DNA of 64,000 nt from UBA4416 sp040387555. GTDB lineage: Bacteria; Bacteroidota; Bacteroidia; B-17B0; Aurantibacillaceae. Of the stretch, positions 24,889 to 33,488 are shown in pieces; within the stretch, counting starts at the first letter, position 1, and every line of letters begins with the position of its first letter. The position numbers and the translations under genes are program-made. The stretch is taken from assembly GCA_040387555.1 (NCBI GenBank), contig JAZKDO010000001.1, positions 620,001-684,000 of the forward strand. Direction: 5' to 3'. The notes under the pieces are model-generated. The model did no database searches. It saw only the letters and a program-made list of their open reading frames with translations, and was not told the DNA's origin.

Positions 24889-25656
24889 TTAGATCATATT
24901 TAATTTAGCCAGCAATTCATCGCGGTAAGAACCCCCAATAGGAATCACTTTTTTGTTTTCTTCTAATACAACTGTTTGATTTTCAATAGTTTGTATCTTA
25001 TCTATGCGTGCTATGAAAGAGCGGTGAACACGAATAAAATCTCCGTTATCCAATTTTTTCTCAATATCCTTCATTGTTGAATGGATCGTATAACGCGTGT
25101 ATTGCGTATTTAAAACTACATAATCTTTAAGGGCCTCAACATAGTATATATCTTTTAAATTCACCTTTACAAGGCGGCTATTTGATTTAACAAAGAGTAT
25201 GTCTTTTGCAGCGTCATCTTTATTCTCAACTAAAGAATATAAAAAATCCCTTTCTTTTTGAACCTCTGTATCTTTTTTATGCTTATACAAAGCCATTTCA
25301 ATAGTTGAATGTAAATCAATCTCTTTGAACGGTTTTAATATATAACCATAAGGCTCTGTAATTTTTGCTTTTGACAAAGTGCTTTCGTCTGCATAGGCAG
25401 TTAAAAAGATTACGGGAATATTATAGTCTTTTTTTATTGTTTCAGCAACGTCAATGCCAGTCATATTACCTTTAATCATAATGTCCATTAGAACAATATG
25501 TGGTTCCAAATCAACAATATTTTTAATGGCGTCGGTACCGTTATTACTGATGCCCAAAACATTGTATCCTAACTTTTTCAGGCTGTTTTGTATATCCTTG
25601 GCAACTATACTTTCGTCCTCTACAATGTAAACATTAATGTTGTTGTTATTCTCCAT
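24889..25656 (-). CDS. LytTR-type response regulator
   Basis: 255 residues. The receiver domain has the acidic pair VEDE at residues 12-15, the phospho-acceptor Asp at about 58 (VLMDIM), Thr/Ala (LTAYAD) and Lys (LKPFKE). A short linker leads to a C-terminal LytTR DNA-binding domain from about 150 (KDIYYVEALKDYVVL, FIRVHRSFIARIDKI). It is therefore a transcription factor. The gene starts 3 bp after the histidine kinase stop codon, so the pair is almost surely cognate. Targets unknown. Confidence 0.94.
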   Translation of the reverse strand: MENNNNINVYIVEDESIVAKDIQNSLKKLGYNVLGISNNGTDAIKNIVDLEPHIVLMDIMIKGNMTGIDVAETIKKDYNIPVIFLTAYADESTLSKAKITEPYGYILKPFKEIDLHSTIEMALYKHKKDTEVQKERDFLYSLVENKDDAAKDILFVKSNSRLVKVNLKDIYYVEALKDYVVLNTQYTRYTIHSTMKDIEKKLDNGDFIRVHRSFIARIDKIQTIENQTVVLEENKKVIPIGGSYRDELLAKLNMI

Positions 25657-25659
25657 AAT

Positions 25660-28600
25660 TTATATTTTAAATTCTATACTAAAAGTGGTGCCGTTTTTTC
25701 TTTTCAAATTCAAGGTTCCGTTAAGCTGTTCTACAAGGGTTTCAACCAACTGCAATCCTAGTGTTTGTGTGTTTTTTACATCAATACTTTCAGGGATTCC
25801 AATTCCGTTATCACCTACTTCAATTTTAACCTGTTTTTTAATAACCCTCAAAGTTACAAAGATTATTCCATCTCTATTATCTGGAAACGCATATTTTAAT
25901 GAATTTGATATAATTTCATTAATAATTAGTCCACAAGGTATGGATGCATCAAGACTTAGGAACAAATTATCAAGGGTTAAAATTAATTTTATCTTCTTTG
26001 TGCTGATGGAATAAGTGTGAACTAAATTCTTTGACAGCGTTGTAACGTATTCCGAGAAATTAACCGATTCGAAATTCTTTGTTTGGTACAGACTTTCGTG
26101 AATAAAGGCCATCGATTTAATACGGTTCTGACATTCCTTAAGTAAATTAAGTGCATAGTTATCTTTAACATAAGAAGACTGCAAATTCAATATACTGGAT
26201 ATAACCTGCATGTTATTTTTTACGCGATGATGCACCTCCTTTAATAAAATATCTTTCTCCTTTAGCGATTGAGTTATTTTCTCTTCATTACGCTTGTTTT
26301 CCGTGATATCAAATCCGATTCCCGAGATCTCAATAACTCTGTTGTTGATGTCTTTAATGGGATATAAAAGAATCTGTCTTATAATTTTTGTATTGTCTTT
26401 TTTTAATCTTTCAGAAATAAATTCAACTTGTTTTCCCTGAAAAGCCATTTCATATTTCTCATCCCAAACATTATGGTAACCTGTTGTTTTATTGCTTCTA
26501 ACCGACTTGCCTAATTCCGGATAATATCCATAAAAATCATAAACACTATTAGCATAGTTTTGATTGAAGGAGGTTAGTTTCATGTCCTTGGTAATGGTCC
26601 ACATCAATTGATCGCCACTTTCAAAAATTGCTTTTAATTTAGCCGACTGTTCAATAATTTTGTTCTCGTTTTCAATGCGTTCTGTAATATCTTGGGCAAT
26701 TACAGATACTTCAACAACATTGTCATTTAAGAAAATAGGATATAGATATATCTCTCGATAAACAACTACTTTATTAACAGTGCTTTCATGAACAAATACA
26801 TGAGGCTTTCCTTTTAATACTAACTTATATTTATTAATCCAAAAATCCTTCTTAGCCTTATTTAAAATAGTATCTAAAACAGAAATTACTTTCTTTCCTT
26901 CTGCTTTTCTTTTTACTAAATTATCTTTAACCTGATTATAGTAATTTTTATTATATGATGTCAATTCCAGGTTCTTATTAACGGTCCATATTAAATGGTT
27001 GCCGCTTTCAAAAATCGCTTTTAACTTTGCAGATTGATCAATGATTCTCTGCTCAAATTGTTTATTCTCGGTAATATCATGTGCAAGGCAAGCAACTTCA
27101 ATAATTTCATTATTCGCATTTCTCACCGGGTTTAAATAAATTTCTTTAAAATTTATATTGCCGTTTGGTTCTTTTTGTTGCCTTTCAAGTTTTAATGTAT
27201 TACCCTGCAAAACTTTTTTATAAATTGAGTACCAATATGATTTATACTCTGCCTGCAAACGCTGTGGTAACAAAGTGTGCAATTGACAATTTAATACTGG
27301 AGTAGCTTTATTATAAATTTTAAATGATTTGCTAAAATTTTTATTAAACGAGGTAACTTTAAACTCTTTATCCACGGTCCAAATTAGATGGGAAGAACTT
27401 TCGAATATTGAAGTAAGTTTTGCCGCCTGATTAATAGATTCGCTTTGCAGATATTTAAGCTCCGTAACATCATTAGAAATACAAGAAACCTCCTCAACTT
27501 TTCCGTTTCGTAAAATAGGATGTAAAAAAATTTGTCTAAAAACTTTCTTTTTATTGGTATCTAGTTGTTCAGTTGTAAACTCTATTCCGTTGCCGGTATT
27601 AAATACCTCGTTGTATTTTTTGATCCACCAATTGTGGTATTCAATTCCTTTTTTTGTCTTTTGAGGGCGATATATTTTGTTTTCAATTTTTGGTTTTACT
27701 TTATAAACATCGTACATCGCATCAGAAAAATTATTATTAAAAGATGTAAAAAAATAATTTTTATCAACCGTCCAAATCAACTGTTTACCACTCTCAAAAA
27801 TAGCTTGAAGTTTTGCCGACTGTTCAATAATTTTTTGTTCTGACAATCTTCGCTCCGTTGTATCCTGCCCTATTACTGCAATTTCAATGATCTTGCCTTC
27901 TGAGCTTCTAATCGGATGTAAATAAATTTCCCTGTAATATGTTTCGCCTTTTATATTCGTATTCTTAATTTCAAAAAATTCAGCCTTATTGTCTTTTTTA
28001 TGTTTAAAGAATTCTTTATATTTTTTATTCCACAGATCTACTTTTAAATTAGATTGGGGCTTAGATTTTATTTCTGAAATATTCTGTCCAATTTCAAGAT
28101 TGTGGCCAAAATTATATTTTATATGATTATAATAATTCAAGTTAAACGAAGTAAACCTTAAGCCCCTGTCTATTGTCCAAATTAGAAGAGACGTGCTATT
28201 AAAAATAGCCTCATACTTCAACGTTTGAGTCATTAATTCATGTTGAATTTTTTGACGAAAACTTATTTCCTTTGTCAAAGATTTATTAGTCTCTTCTGCT
28301 ATTTCTGCTCTTAATTTTTCACGTGATAAAGCTTTTTCAGCTGAAATATCAATGATTGTTGTCTGTACGCAGGGTTCGCCATCATAAACAAAAGGCACTG
28401 TTTTTAATTCAACGTCAATAATTTTTCCCTTTATCGTCTTTGCCTGATAAGGAGAATCTATTTGTTCTTCTCCTTTTAAAGCTTTTTGCATTCTATCTAA
28501 TGCCCTTTCCCTTTGATCCGGTAATAAAAAATCAAGAAGATTTTTCCCCATCAGCTTTTTAGGATCCTTAACTTCCAATATATTGGCAGCCGTTTTATTT

Positions 28601-29526
28601 GAATATATACAAATACCTTTATGTATAAAAATACCAATTGGTGAAGTATCCAATAAGTTTTTGTAATTATTCCATTTTTGCTCTAATTCCAATTGAGCAT
28701 GTTTTTCCTTAGTAATATCACGACTTATTCCTAAAATAAATTTGATTTTACCTTTCTCATCAAATATTGGTGAATAATTATCTTCTAACCAAATAAGTTT
28801 ACCTGACTTTGTTTTATACTGAAAAGTAGCTGTGGTATGTTTTAAAGTGTTATTTTTTTGACGTTTACTAATACTTAAATCAAAAGCTTTATACGCTTTT
28901 ATATCCGTGACAATTAATGTTCCTAAATTTCCATTTTTATAAAATTCCTCGGGTGCATAACCGAGAATCTTTTTAATGGAAGGGCTGATATATATATATT
29001 TTGGTTTTGGATGATACGTATAAAAATAAATAAGATCATTTGCGTTACCTGTTATTAGCTCAAGATTCTGTTTAGCTGAAGCCAAATCTTCACGGTACTT
29101 TACCTGCTCAGATATATCAGAAAATATAGTTTGAACTGCATTTTGTCCTTTAAATAAAATAGCATTTGATTTAACTTCTAAATCTATGACCTGACCTTTT
29201 GCATTTTTAATTTTCAGTTCAAATGGAATAAATTCCGCATTATGCTTTAAAATTTTGTTGATGTTTTCCTTGATCCTTATATGAAATTCAGGTAATAAAA
29301 AATCAAAAATTGAATGTGTATGAAGGGATTTTTGTAATTTTAAAGAAGGTTTAAAAATTTTTAAACCTTCTTTATTCAGATATAAAATTTTATTGGAAGT
29401 AAAAATTACTACTGCTATTGGTAATTTTTCAAGTACTGATATTAATTCTGCATCCTTTACAGAATCAGTGATTTTAGAGCCTACCTTTTTTGAAACTGGT
29501 TTTTTATTCATCACCTTGTTTCTCAT
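25660..29526 (-). CDS. Multi-PAS sensor histidine kinase (HisKA_2 type), cytoplasmic
   Basis: 1288 residues with no signal peptide or membrane segment, so a soluble sensor. I count eight PAS-like domains: three divergent ones in the first 400 residues and five similar tandem copies beginning near 440, 575, 710, 840 and 965, a period of about 130 residues (each with IF-E/N-S-x-x-x-L-I/M-W-T). The C-terminus has the dimerisation box KEVHHRVKNNMQ (phospho-His about 1099) and ATPase boxes NEIISNSLKYAFPD and GDNGIGIPES. It overlaps the upstream MORN gene by 23 bp and is followed by its LytTR regulator. No haem or flavin residue could be assigned. Ligand unknown. Confidence 0.92.
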   Translation of the reverse strand: MRNKVMNKKPVSKKVGSKITDSVKDAELISVLEKLPIAVVIFTSNKILYLNKEGLKIFKPSLKLQKSLHTHSIFDFLLPEFHIRIKENINKILKHNAEFIPFELKIKNAKGQVIDLEVKSNAILFKGQNAVQTIFSDISEQVKYREDLASAKQNLELITGNANDLIYFYTYHPKPKYIYISPSIKKILGYAPEEFYKNGNLGTLIVTDIKAYKAFDLSISKRQKNNTLKHTTATFQYKTKSGKLIWLEDNYSPIFDEKGKIKFILGISRDITKEKHAQLELEQKWNNYKNLLDTSPIGIFIHKGICIYSNKTAANILEVKDPKKLMGKNLLDFLLPDQRERALDRMQKALKGEEQIDSPYQAKTIKGKIIDVELKTVPFVYDGEPCVQTTIIDISAEKALSREKLRAEIAEETNKSLTKEISFRQKIQHELMTQTLKYEAIFNSTSLLIWTIDRGLRFTSFNLNYYNHIKYNFGHNLEIGQNISEIKSKPQSNLKVDLWNKKYKEFFKHKKDNKAEFFEIKNTNIKGETYYREIYLHPIRSSEGKIIEIAVIGQDTTERRLSEQKIIEQSAKLQAIFESGKQLIWTVDKNYFFTSFNNNFSDAMYDVYKVKPKIENKIYRPQKTKKGIEYHNWWIKKYNEVFNTGNGIEFTTEQLDTNKKKVFRQIFLHPILRNGKVEEVSCISNDVTELKYLQSESINQAAKLTSIFESSSHLIWTVDKEFKVTSFNKNFSKSFKIYNKATPVLNCQLHTLLPQRLQAEYKSYWYSIYKKVLQGNTLKLERQQKEPNGNINFKEIYLNPVRNANNEIIEVACLAHDITENKQFEQRIIDQSAKLKAIFESGNHLIWTVNKNLELTSYNKNYYNQVKDNLVKRKAEGKKVISVLDTILNKAKKDFWINKYKLVLKGKPHVFVHESTVNKVVVYREIYLYPIFLNDNVVEVSVIAQDITERIENENKIIEQSAKLKAIFESGDQLMWTITKDMKLTSFNQNYANSVYDFYGYYPELGKSVRSNKTTGYHNVWDEKYEMAFQGKQVEFISERLKKDNTKIIRQILLYPIKDINNRVIEISGIGFDITENKRNEEKITQSLKEKDILLKEVHHRVKNNMQVISSILNLQSSYVKDNYALNLLKECQNRIKSMAFIHESLYQTKNFESVNFSEYVTTLSKNLVHTYSISTKKIKLILTLDNLFLSLDASIPCGLIINEIISNSLKYAFPDNRDGIIFVTLRVIKKQVKIEVGDNGIGIPESIDVKNTQTLGLQLVETLVEQLNGTLNLKRKNGTTFSIEFKI

Positions 29527-31219
29527 CTTTCTTTTTATCTTTCTCTAATAAAATGGTTTTATCCGGTTTTTTATTATAGATGGATGAATAATCTCTTAAA
29601 CTTTCTTCATAGGTGGGTGTTACTTTAACTCCCTGAAATTTTACTTCTATATCATTTTCATAATAAATAGTAAGGTAGTTAAAGCCGGCTTCATCATAAA
29701 ACTTCCAATCGTTTTGTTTTACTCCACCTGTGAAACTTCCTTGTGTCATCTTACGCCCATTTTCATAATACCAGGTGTGTTGCCCATCTTCGTCTCCATT
29801 TAAAAAACGTCCTTCAAATCGTAATTTTTCTTTAGGCATATAATAGCTTTTCCATAAACTATCGGGTTTATCATTCACATATTTTCCAACTTCTCTATAC
29901 TCCGGTGTTTCATAAACCCAAAGACCTTCCTGCATATCTTCAACAAATTCACCTTTCGTTATAATTTTACCATCTTCTGTGTATTCAGTCATTAAGCCGT
30001 CTCTTAAATTATCCAGATAAAGCTCTTCTCGCATTAGAGCACCATTTTCGTAGAACCATTTCCAGTCGCCCTGAGCGCGTCCTTTCTTATCATACTTTCC
30101 GCGTTGCTCAATTTGCTTATTCGGGTAATAAAAAATCCAATCACCAACGCGCTTTCCATTAGCATATAAACCTTTAGCTCTGAATTCGCCTGAATTATGA
30201 TACTCTGTCCATATACCAATTTTGTTTCGCATAGAATCAACAGCACCATACTCTAATTTAATTCCTTCTAAAAATGTGATTGCAGAATCTGGAACAGCCC
30301 TGTTTCTACATACATATTTTTTTATCATTACATCACTGGTATCATCGCGTGCCACTGGTAATGAATCACACATATATTTTTGACGGTAATGATAATGGGT
30401 ACCAACAGGCATACCATTAATATAACCACCTTCATATTTCATGGTCCCGTCTTCATAAAAATCTTTATATACATCAAGTTTTGCTAATTCAGGTGCATTT
30501 TTAACTTTCTTGCCATTATTAAATTTTTCTGTATTGGTTAAGTTTCCTTTTTTATCATAAGCTTTTACATAACCGTCAATCACATCATCTTTATATTTTT
30601 TTTCTTCTTTTACTTTTCCGTCTTCAAAGAAATCTTTCCATAAACCTTGTTTTTTTCCATTCTCATCCTTTCTGTTTAAACGTTCCACGGAGGCTAAAAT
30701 TCCTCCCTGGTATTTCATGATTGAAATAATTACAGAATCCTCGGAATATTCATAAGCTAATCCATCAGGCCTTCCTTTAACATATGGAGTTAATAATTTT
30801 GTTTTACCTGAAGGATAATAAACAAACATATTACCTTGCTTAATATCATTTACAAATAGTTCTTTACTGGAAACTCGTTGATTGGTATCATAATTAAACG
30901 TATAGCCATTTTTCTTCCCTTCTAAATAGTTAACTGATATTGTTATTCTTCCTTTTTCTGAATAAAATTTCCAAATACTGTCCAATTGAAAATCTTTACG
31001 ATTTCCTTCTATTTTTAATTTTCCGTTTTTATAATAATTTTTCCAATATCCATCCGCTTTTCCATCACGCATGGTTCCCTCAGAAGATTTTGATCCATTT
31101 TCGTAGTAAAAAATATTATAACCGTTGGGATTCGTTACCTGAGCAATAGATACCTTCTGAACTGCAACCAGAAAAAAAAGTAATAAAAAAATATTTTTTA
31201 AGCTAATATTCAATAACAT
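29504..31219 (-). CDS. Secreted MORN-repeat-variant (YwqK-like) protein
   Basis: 571 residues. A signal peptide (NIFLLLFFLVAVQKVSIAQ) precedes about 18-20 MORN-variant repeats of the YwqK/antitoxin_YwqK type, each roughly G-x-W-K-x-Y-Y-x-N-G-x-L (for example GYWKNYYKNGKLKIEG and GDWKWFYENGALMREE). The C-terminus is a Lys/Asp-rich charged tail. It lies in the periplasm or at the surface. The gene overlaps the following histidine kinase gene by 23 bp, so translation is coupled, but a physical link between an exported protein and a soluble kinase is not evident. Despite the database name there is no toxin partner here. Function unknown. Confidence 0.82.
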   Translation of the reverse strand: MLLNISLKNIFLLLFFLVAVQKVSIAQVTNPNGYNIFYYENGSKSSEGTMRDGKADGYWKNYYKNGKLKIEGNRKDFQLDSIWKFYSEKGRITISVNYLEGKKNGYTFNYDTNQRVSSKELFVNDIKQGNMFVYYPSGKTKLLTPYVKGRPDGLAYEYSEDSVIISIMKYQGGILASVERLNRKDENGKKQGLWKDFFEDGKVKEEKKYKDDVIDGYVKAYDKKGNLTNTEKFNNGKKVKNAPELAKLDVYKDFYEDGTMKYEGGYINGMPVGTHYHYRQKYMCDSLPVARDDTSDVMIKKYVCRNRAVPDSAITFLEGIKLEYGAVDSMRNKIGIWTEYHNSGEFRAKGLYANGKRVGDWIFYYPNKQIEQRGKYDKKGRAQGDWKWFYENGALMREELYLDNLRDGLMTEYTEDGKIITKGEFVEDMQEGLWVYETPEYREVGKYVNDKPDSLWKSYYMPKEKLRFEGRFLNGDEDGQHTWYYENGRKMTQGSFTGGVKQNDWKFYDEAGFNYLTIYYENDIEVKFQGVKVTPTYEESLRDYSSIYNKKPDKTILLEKDKKKDEKQGDE

Positions 31220-31272
31220 CTGGGTATTAATCTTCTAATTTAAAATTTATAATTCAAAAATTGAAATTTAGT

Positions 31273-32250
31273 TTACAAACCAAATTTAGCTGATAATTCA
31301 AGCATTTTTGCAATTGGTTTTTTTGCTTTTTCAATTAATTCATCACTCATTAATAATTCTGGCTGCTCATATTTTAAAGCAATGTAAATTTTTTCAAGAG
31401 TGTTTAATTTCATATACGGACAATCATTACAGGCACAATTATTATTTGGTGGCGCTGGTATAAATGTTTTTTCAGGACTAGCTTTTTGCATTTGATGAAT
31501 GATACCGGCCTCTGTTAACACTATAAATTCCTGTACGTCGGATTTCTTACTATAATTTAATATAGCCGTGGTACTTCCAATAAAATCCGCATGCTCTAAT
31601 ATTGGCTCTTCACATTCAGGATGGGCTAAGACAACGGCTTTTAGATGTTGAGCCTTTAATTTTATAAGTTTTTCTAAACTAAAAATTTCATGTACCAAGC
31701 ACGCTCCGTTCCATAAAACCATGTTACGACCGGTCACTTTATTTATATAGGCTCCTAAATTCTTATCAGGAGCAAATATGATTTTCTGATCTTTAGGGAA
31801 TGACTCTACAATTTGAACCGCATTTGTAGACGTTACAATGACATCTGACAGCACTTTGATATCTGCAGTGCAGTTTATATAGGTTAATACCACATGATCA
31901 GGGTGAGCTGCTTTAAATGCGGCAAATTCATTTGGCGGACAAGAATCAGCTAAAGAACAACCTGCTTTTAAATCGGGAATTAAAACTTTAGTTTTAGGAT
32001 TCAATATTTTAGCGGTTTCTGCCATAAAATGAACTCCGGCAAATAAAATGATGTCAGCTTTGGTTTTTTCGGCTTGTTGAGCAAGACCTAAACTGTCACC
32101 AATATAGTCTGCAATATCTTGAATATCAGCGTCTTGGTAGTAGTGAGCGAGGATGATGGCGTTCTTGGTTTCCTTAAGATGCGCAATCTCTTTGAACAAA
32201 TCAAGCGATGGATCTATTTTTTTTTCGAGGAAACCTTTTTCTAAATTCAT
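31273..32250 (-). CDS. nadA: Quinolinate synthase
   Basis: 325 residues, typical. It condenses iminoaspartate with dihydroxyacetone phosphate to quinolinate in de novo NAD synthesis and carries a 4Fe-4S cluster. The signature AHYYQDADIQDIADYIGDSL and the Cys-containing motifs KAGCSLADSC, NGACLVHE and CACNDCPYM are visible. Neither nadB nor nadC is in the window. The gene points away from the non-coding region 32251-33059, the oriC candidate. Confidence 0.97.
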   Translation of the reverse strand: MNLEKGFLEKKIDPSLDLFKEIAHLKETKNAIILAHYYQDADIQDIADYIGDSLGLAQQAEKTKADIILFAGVHFMAETAKILNPKTKVLIPDLKAGCSLADSCPPNEFAAFKAAHPDHVVLTYINCTADIKVLSDVIVTSTNAVQIVESFPKDQKIIFAPDKNLGAYINKVTGRNMVLWNGACLVHEIFSLEKLIKLKAQHLKAVVLAHPECEEPILEHADFIGSTTAILNYSKKSDVQEFIVLTEAGIIHQMQKASPEKTFIPAPPNNNCACNDCPYMKLNTLEKIYIALKYEQPELLMSDELIEKAKKPIAKMLELSAKFGL

Positions 32251-33059
32251 ATAATATTAATAAAAGAATTTTAAAATTTTAAAATATGGTTATAGTATAT
32301 AAGCTGTTAGTACTGTGTAAAAATAAGCTTTTGTTTACTTGTATTAATGCTAATTTACGTTCTGTTAACATTTATTAAACCATTAAATGTTATATATATT
32401 GTTGATTTTTAGAAAGATCGTTAGTAATGAACAATGTCTCTTAGAAATGAAATGGTTAATAAGATTAGTTTGAATGAGGTAAATTTAGTGTGTGTAAAAC
32501 TGTATAAGCAACCCACTAGTTTTTGAAAGTAAATTTTGAAGTTCAAAAAATTAAGCTAAGTAAATTAGCTATTAACAAAGCGCTAAATATTTACAGAAAC
32601 TTATTAACGTGTAATTTAATTATCCACAGCAATGTTGTTAACTCGCACTGTATTTAAAGCGCTCATAATCAGCGCTTGTTGTTATGAGTGTTAATTAACG
32701 TTTATAACAACCTTTTAACAAAACTTTGATATGATCAAAATTGCTAAAGGTAGCGCCCACTCCGTCTTTGAACATATAGAGATACTAATTTAGCATTTAA
32801 AAGAGCAATATATGAAGATTATCGGTAAAGACTGATTTTATATAGCCAGAGCTTATTAATATGATGTTATGGGATGATAAATGAGTACTAAAACCAAATA
32901 ATATATGAATGAAATTAGTAAGGTTACAGCAAGAATACGGATAAATTAAAACAATAAAGTGCCCAAAAAATACGATGCTTGTGGTTGTTGGAAGTTTTTA
33001 AAGGGCTTGATGTTGTTACCGACGTTTAATTTTATAATTTTAGGAAAATTTTATAAAAA
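32251..33059. other. oriC: Candidate chromosomal replication origin (oriC)
   Basis: An 809-bp non-coding, very AT-rich gap between divergent nadA and rpiB. Three matches to the DnaA-box consensus TTWTNCACA are seen: TTTTACACA on the minus strand at 32314-32322 and 32491-32499, and the perfect TTATCCACA on the plus strand at 32620-32628. A candidate unwinding stretch of A/T lies at about 32370-32410. Overlapping inverted repeats AAGCGCT/AGCGCTT (32657-32677) and CTCATAA/TTATGAG (32662-32688) follow. Coding direction switches here and parS sites lie 10 kb away. No dnaA or dnaN gene is adjacent, so this is a proposal, not a demonstration. Confidence 0.5.
32620..32628 (+). promoter_or_regulatory. 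Perfect DnaA box TTATCCACA
   Basis: Exact match to the high-affinity DnaA box in the nadA-rpiB gap. About one such match is expected by chance in a window this size, so its weight comes from position and the two relaxed boxes beside it. Confidence 0.55.
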
Positions 33060-33488
33060 ATGAAAATTGCAATAGGAAGCGACCACGCCGGCTTTGAATT
33101 AAAAGAGGTATTAATACCGTATTTAAAATCAAAAAATGTAGACGTTAGTGATAAAGGTTGTTTTTCCTTAGAGCGAGCAGATTATCCTGATGCCGCGCAT
33201 GCTGTTGCAACTTCAATCTTAGAAAATGAAACCGAACTTGGCATATTAATGTGTGGAAGCGGAAATGGTATAAATATAACTGCCAATAAGCATAAAGGTA
33301 TTAGAGCAGCTTTATGTTGGAACGCTGAAATTACTGCCTTATCAAGACAACATAACGATGCCAATATTTTAACTTTACCGGCCAGGTACATGACTGTAGA
33401 GGAAGCAAAAAAATGTGTAGACGCTTTTTTATCGGAAAAATTTGAAGGCGGAAGACATGCTGATAGAGTAAAAAAGATAGATTGTTAG
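33060..33488 (+). CDS. rpiB: Ribose-5-phosphate isomerase B
   Basis: 142 residues, full length. It interconverts ribose-5-phosphate and ribulose-5-phosphate in the pentose phosphate pathway. The N-terminal motif IAIGSDHAGFELKE, the active-site Cys in MCGSGNGI and the His in SRQHNDAN are all present. It is the first plus-strand gene after the oriC-like gap, and overlaps the next gene by 7 bp. Confidence 0.97.
   Translation: MKIAIGSDHAGFELKEVLIPYLKSKNVDVSDKGCFSLERADYPDAAHAVATSILENETELGILMCGSGNGINITANKHKGIRAALCWNAEITALSRQHNDANILTLPARYMTVEEAKKCVDAFLSEKFEGGRHADRVKKIDC

Noticed and set aside
28315..28331. TTTTTCACGTGATAAA in the kinase gene as a fifth parS
   Set aside because: Three mismatches to the consensus and 5 kb from the cluster; too weak.
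29504..31219. MORN/YwqK protein as the antitoxin of a toxin-antitoxin pair
   Set aside because: It has a signal peptide, about 20 repeats, and no small toxin gene beside it; the family name is historical.
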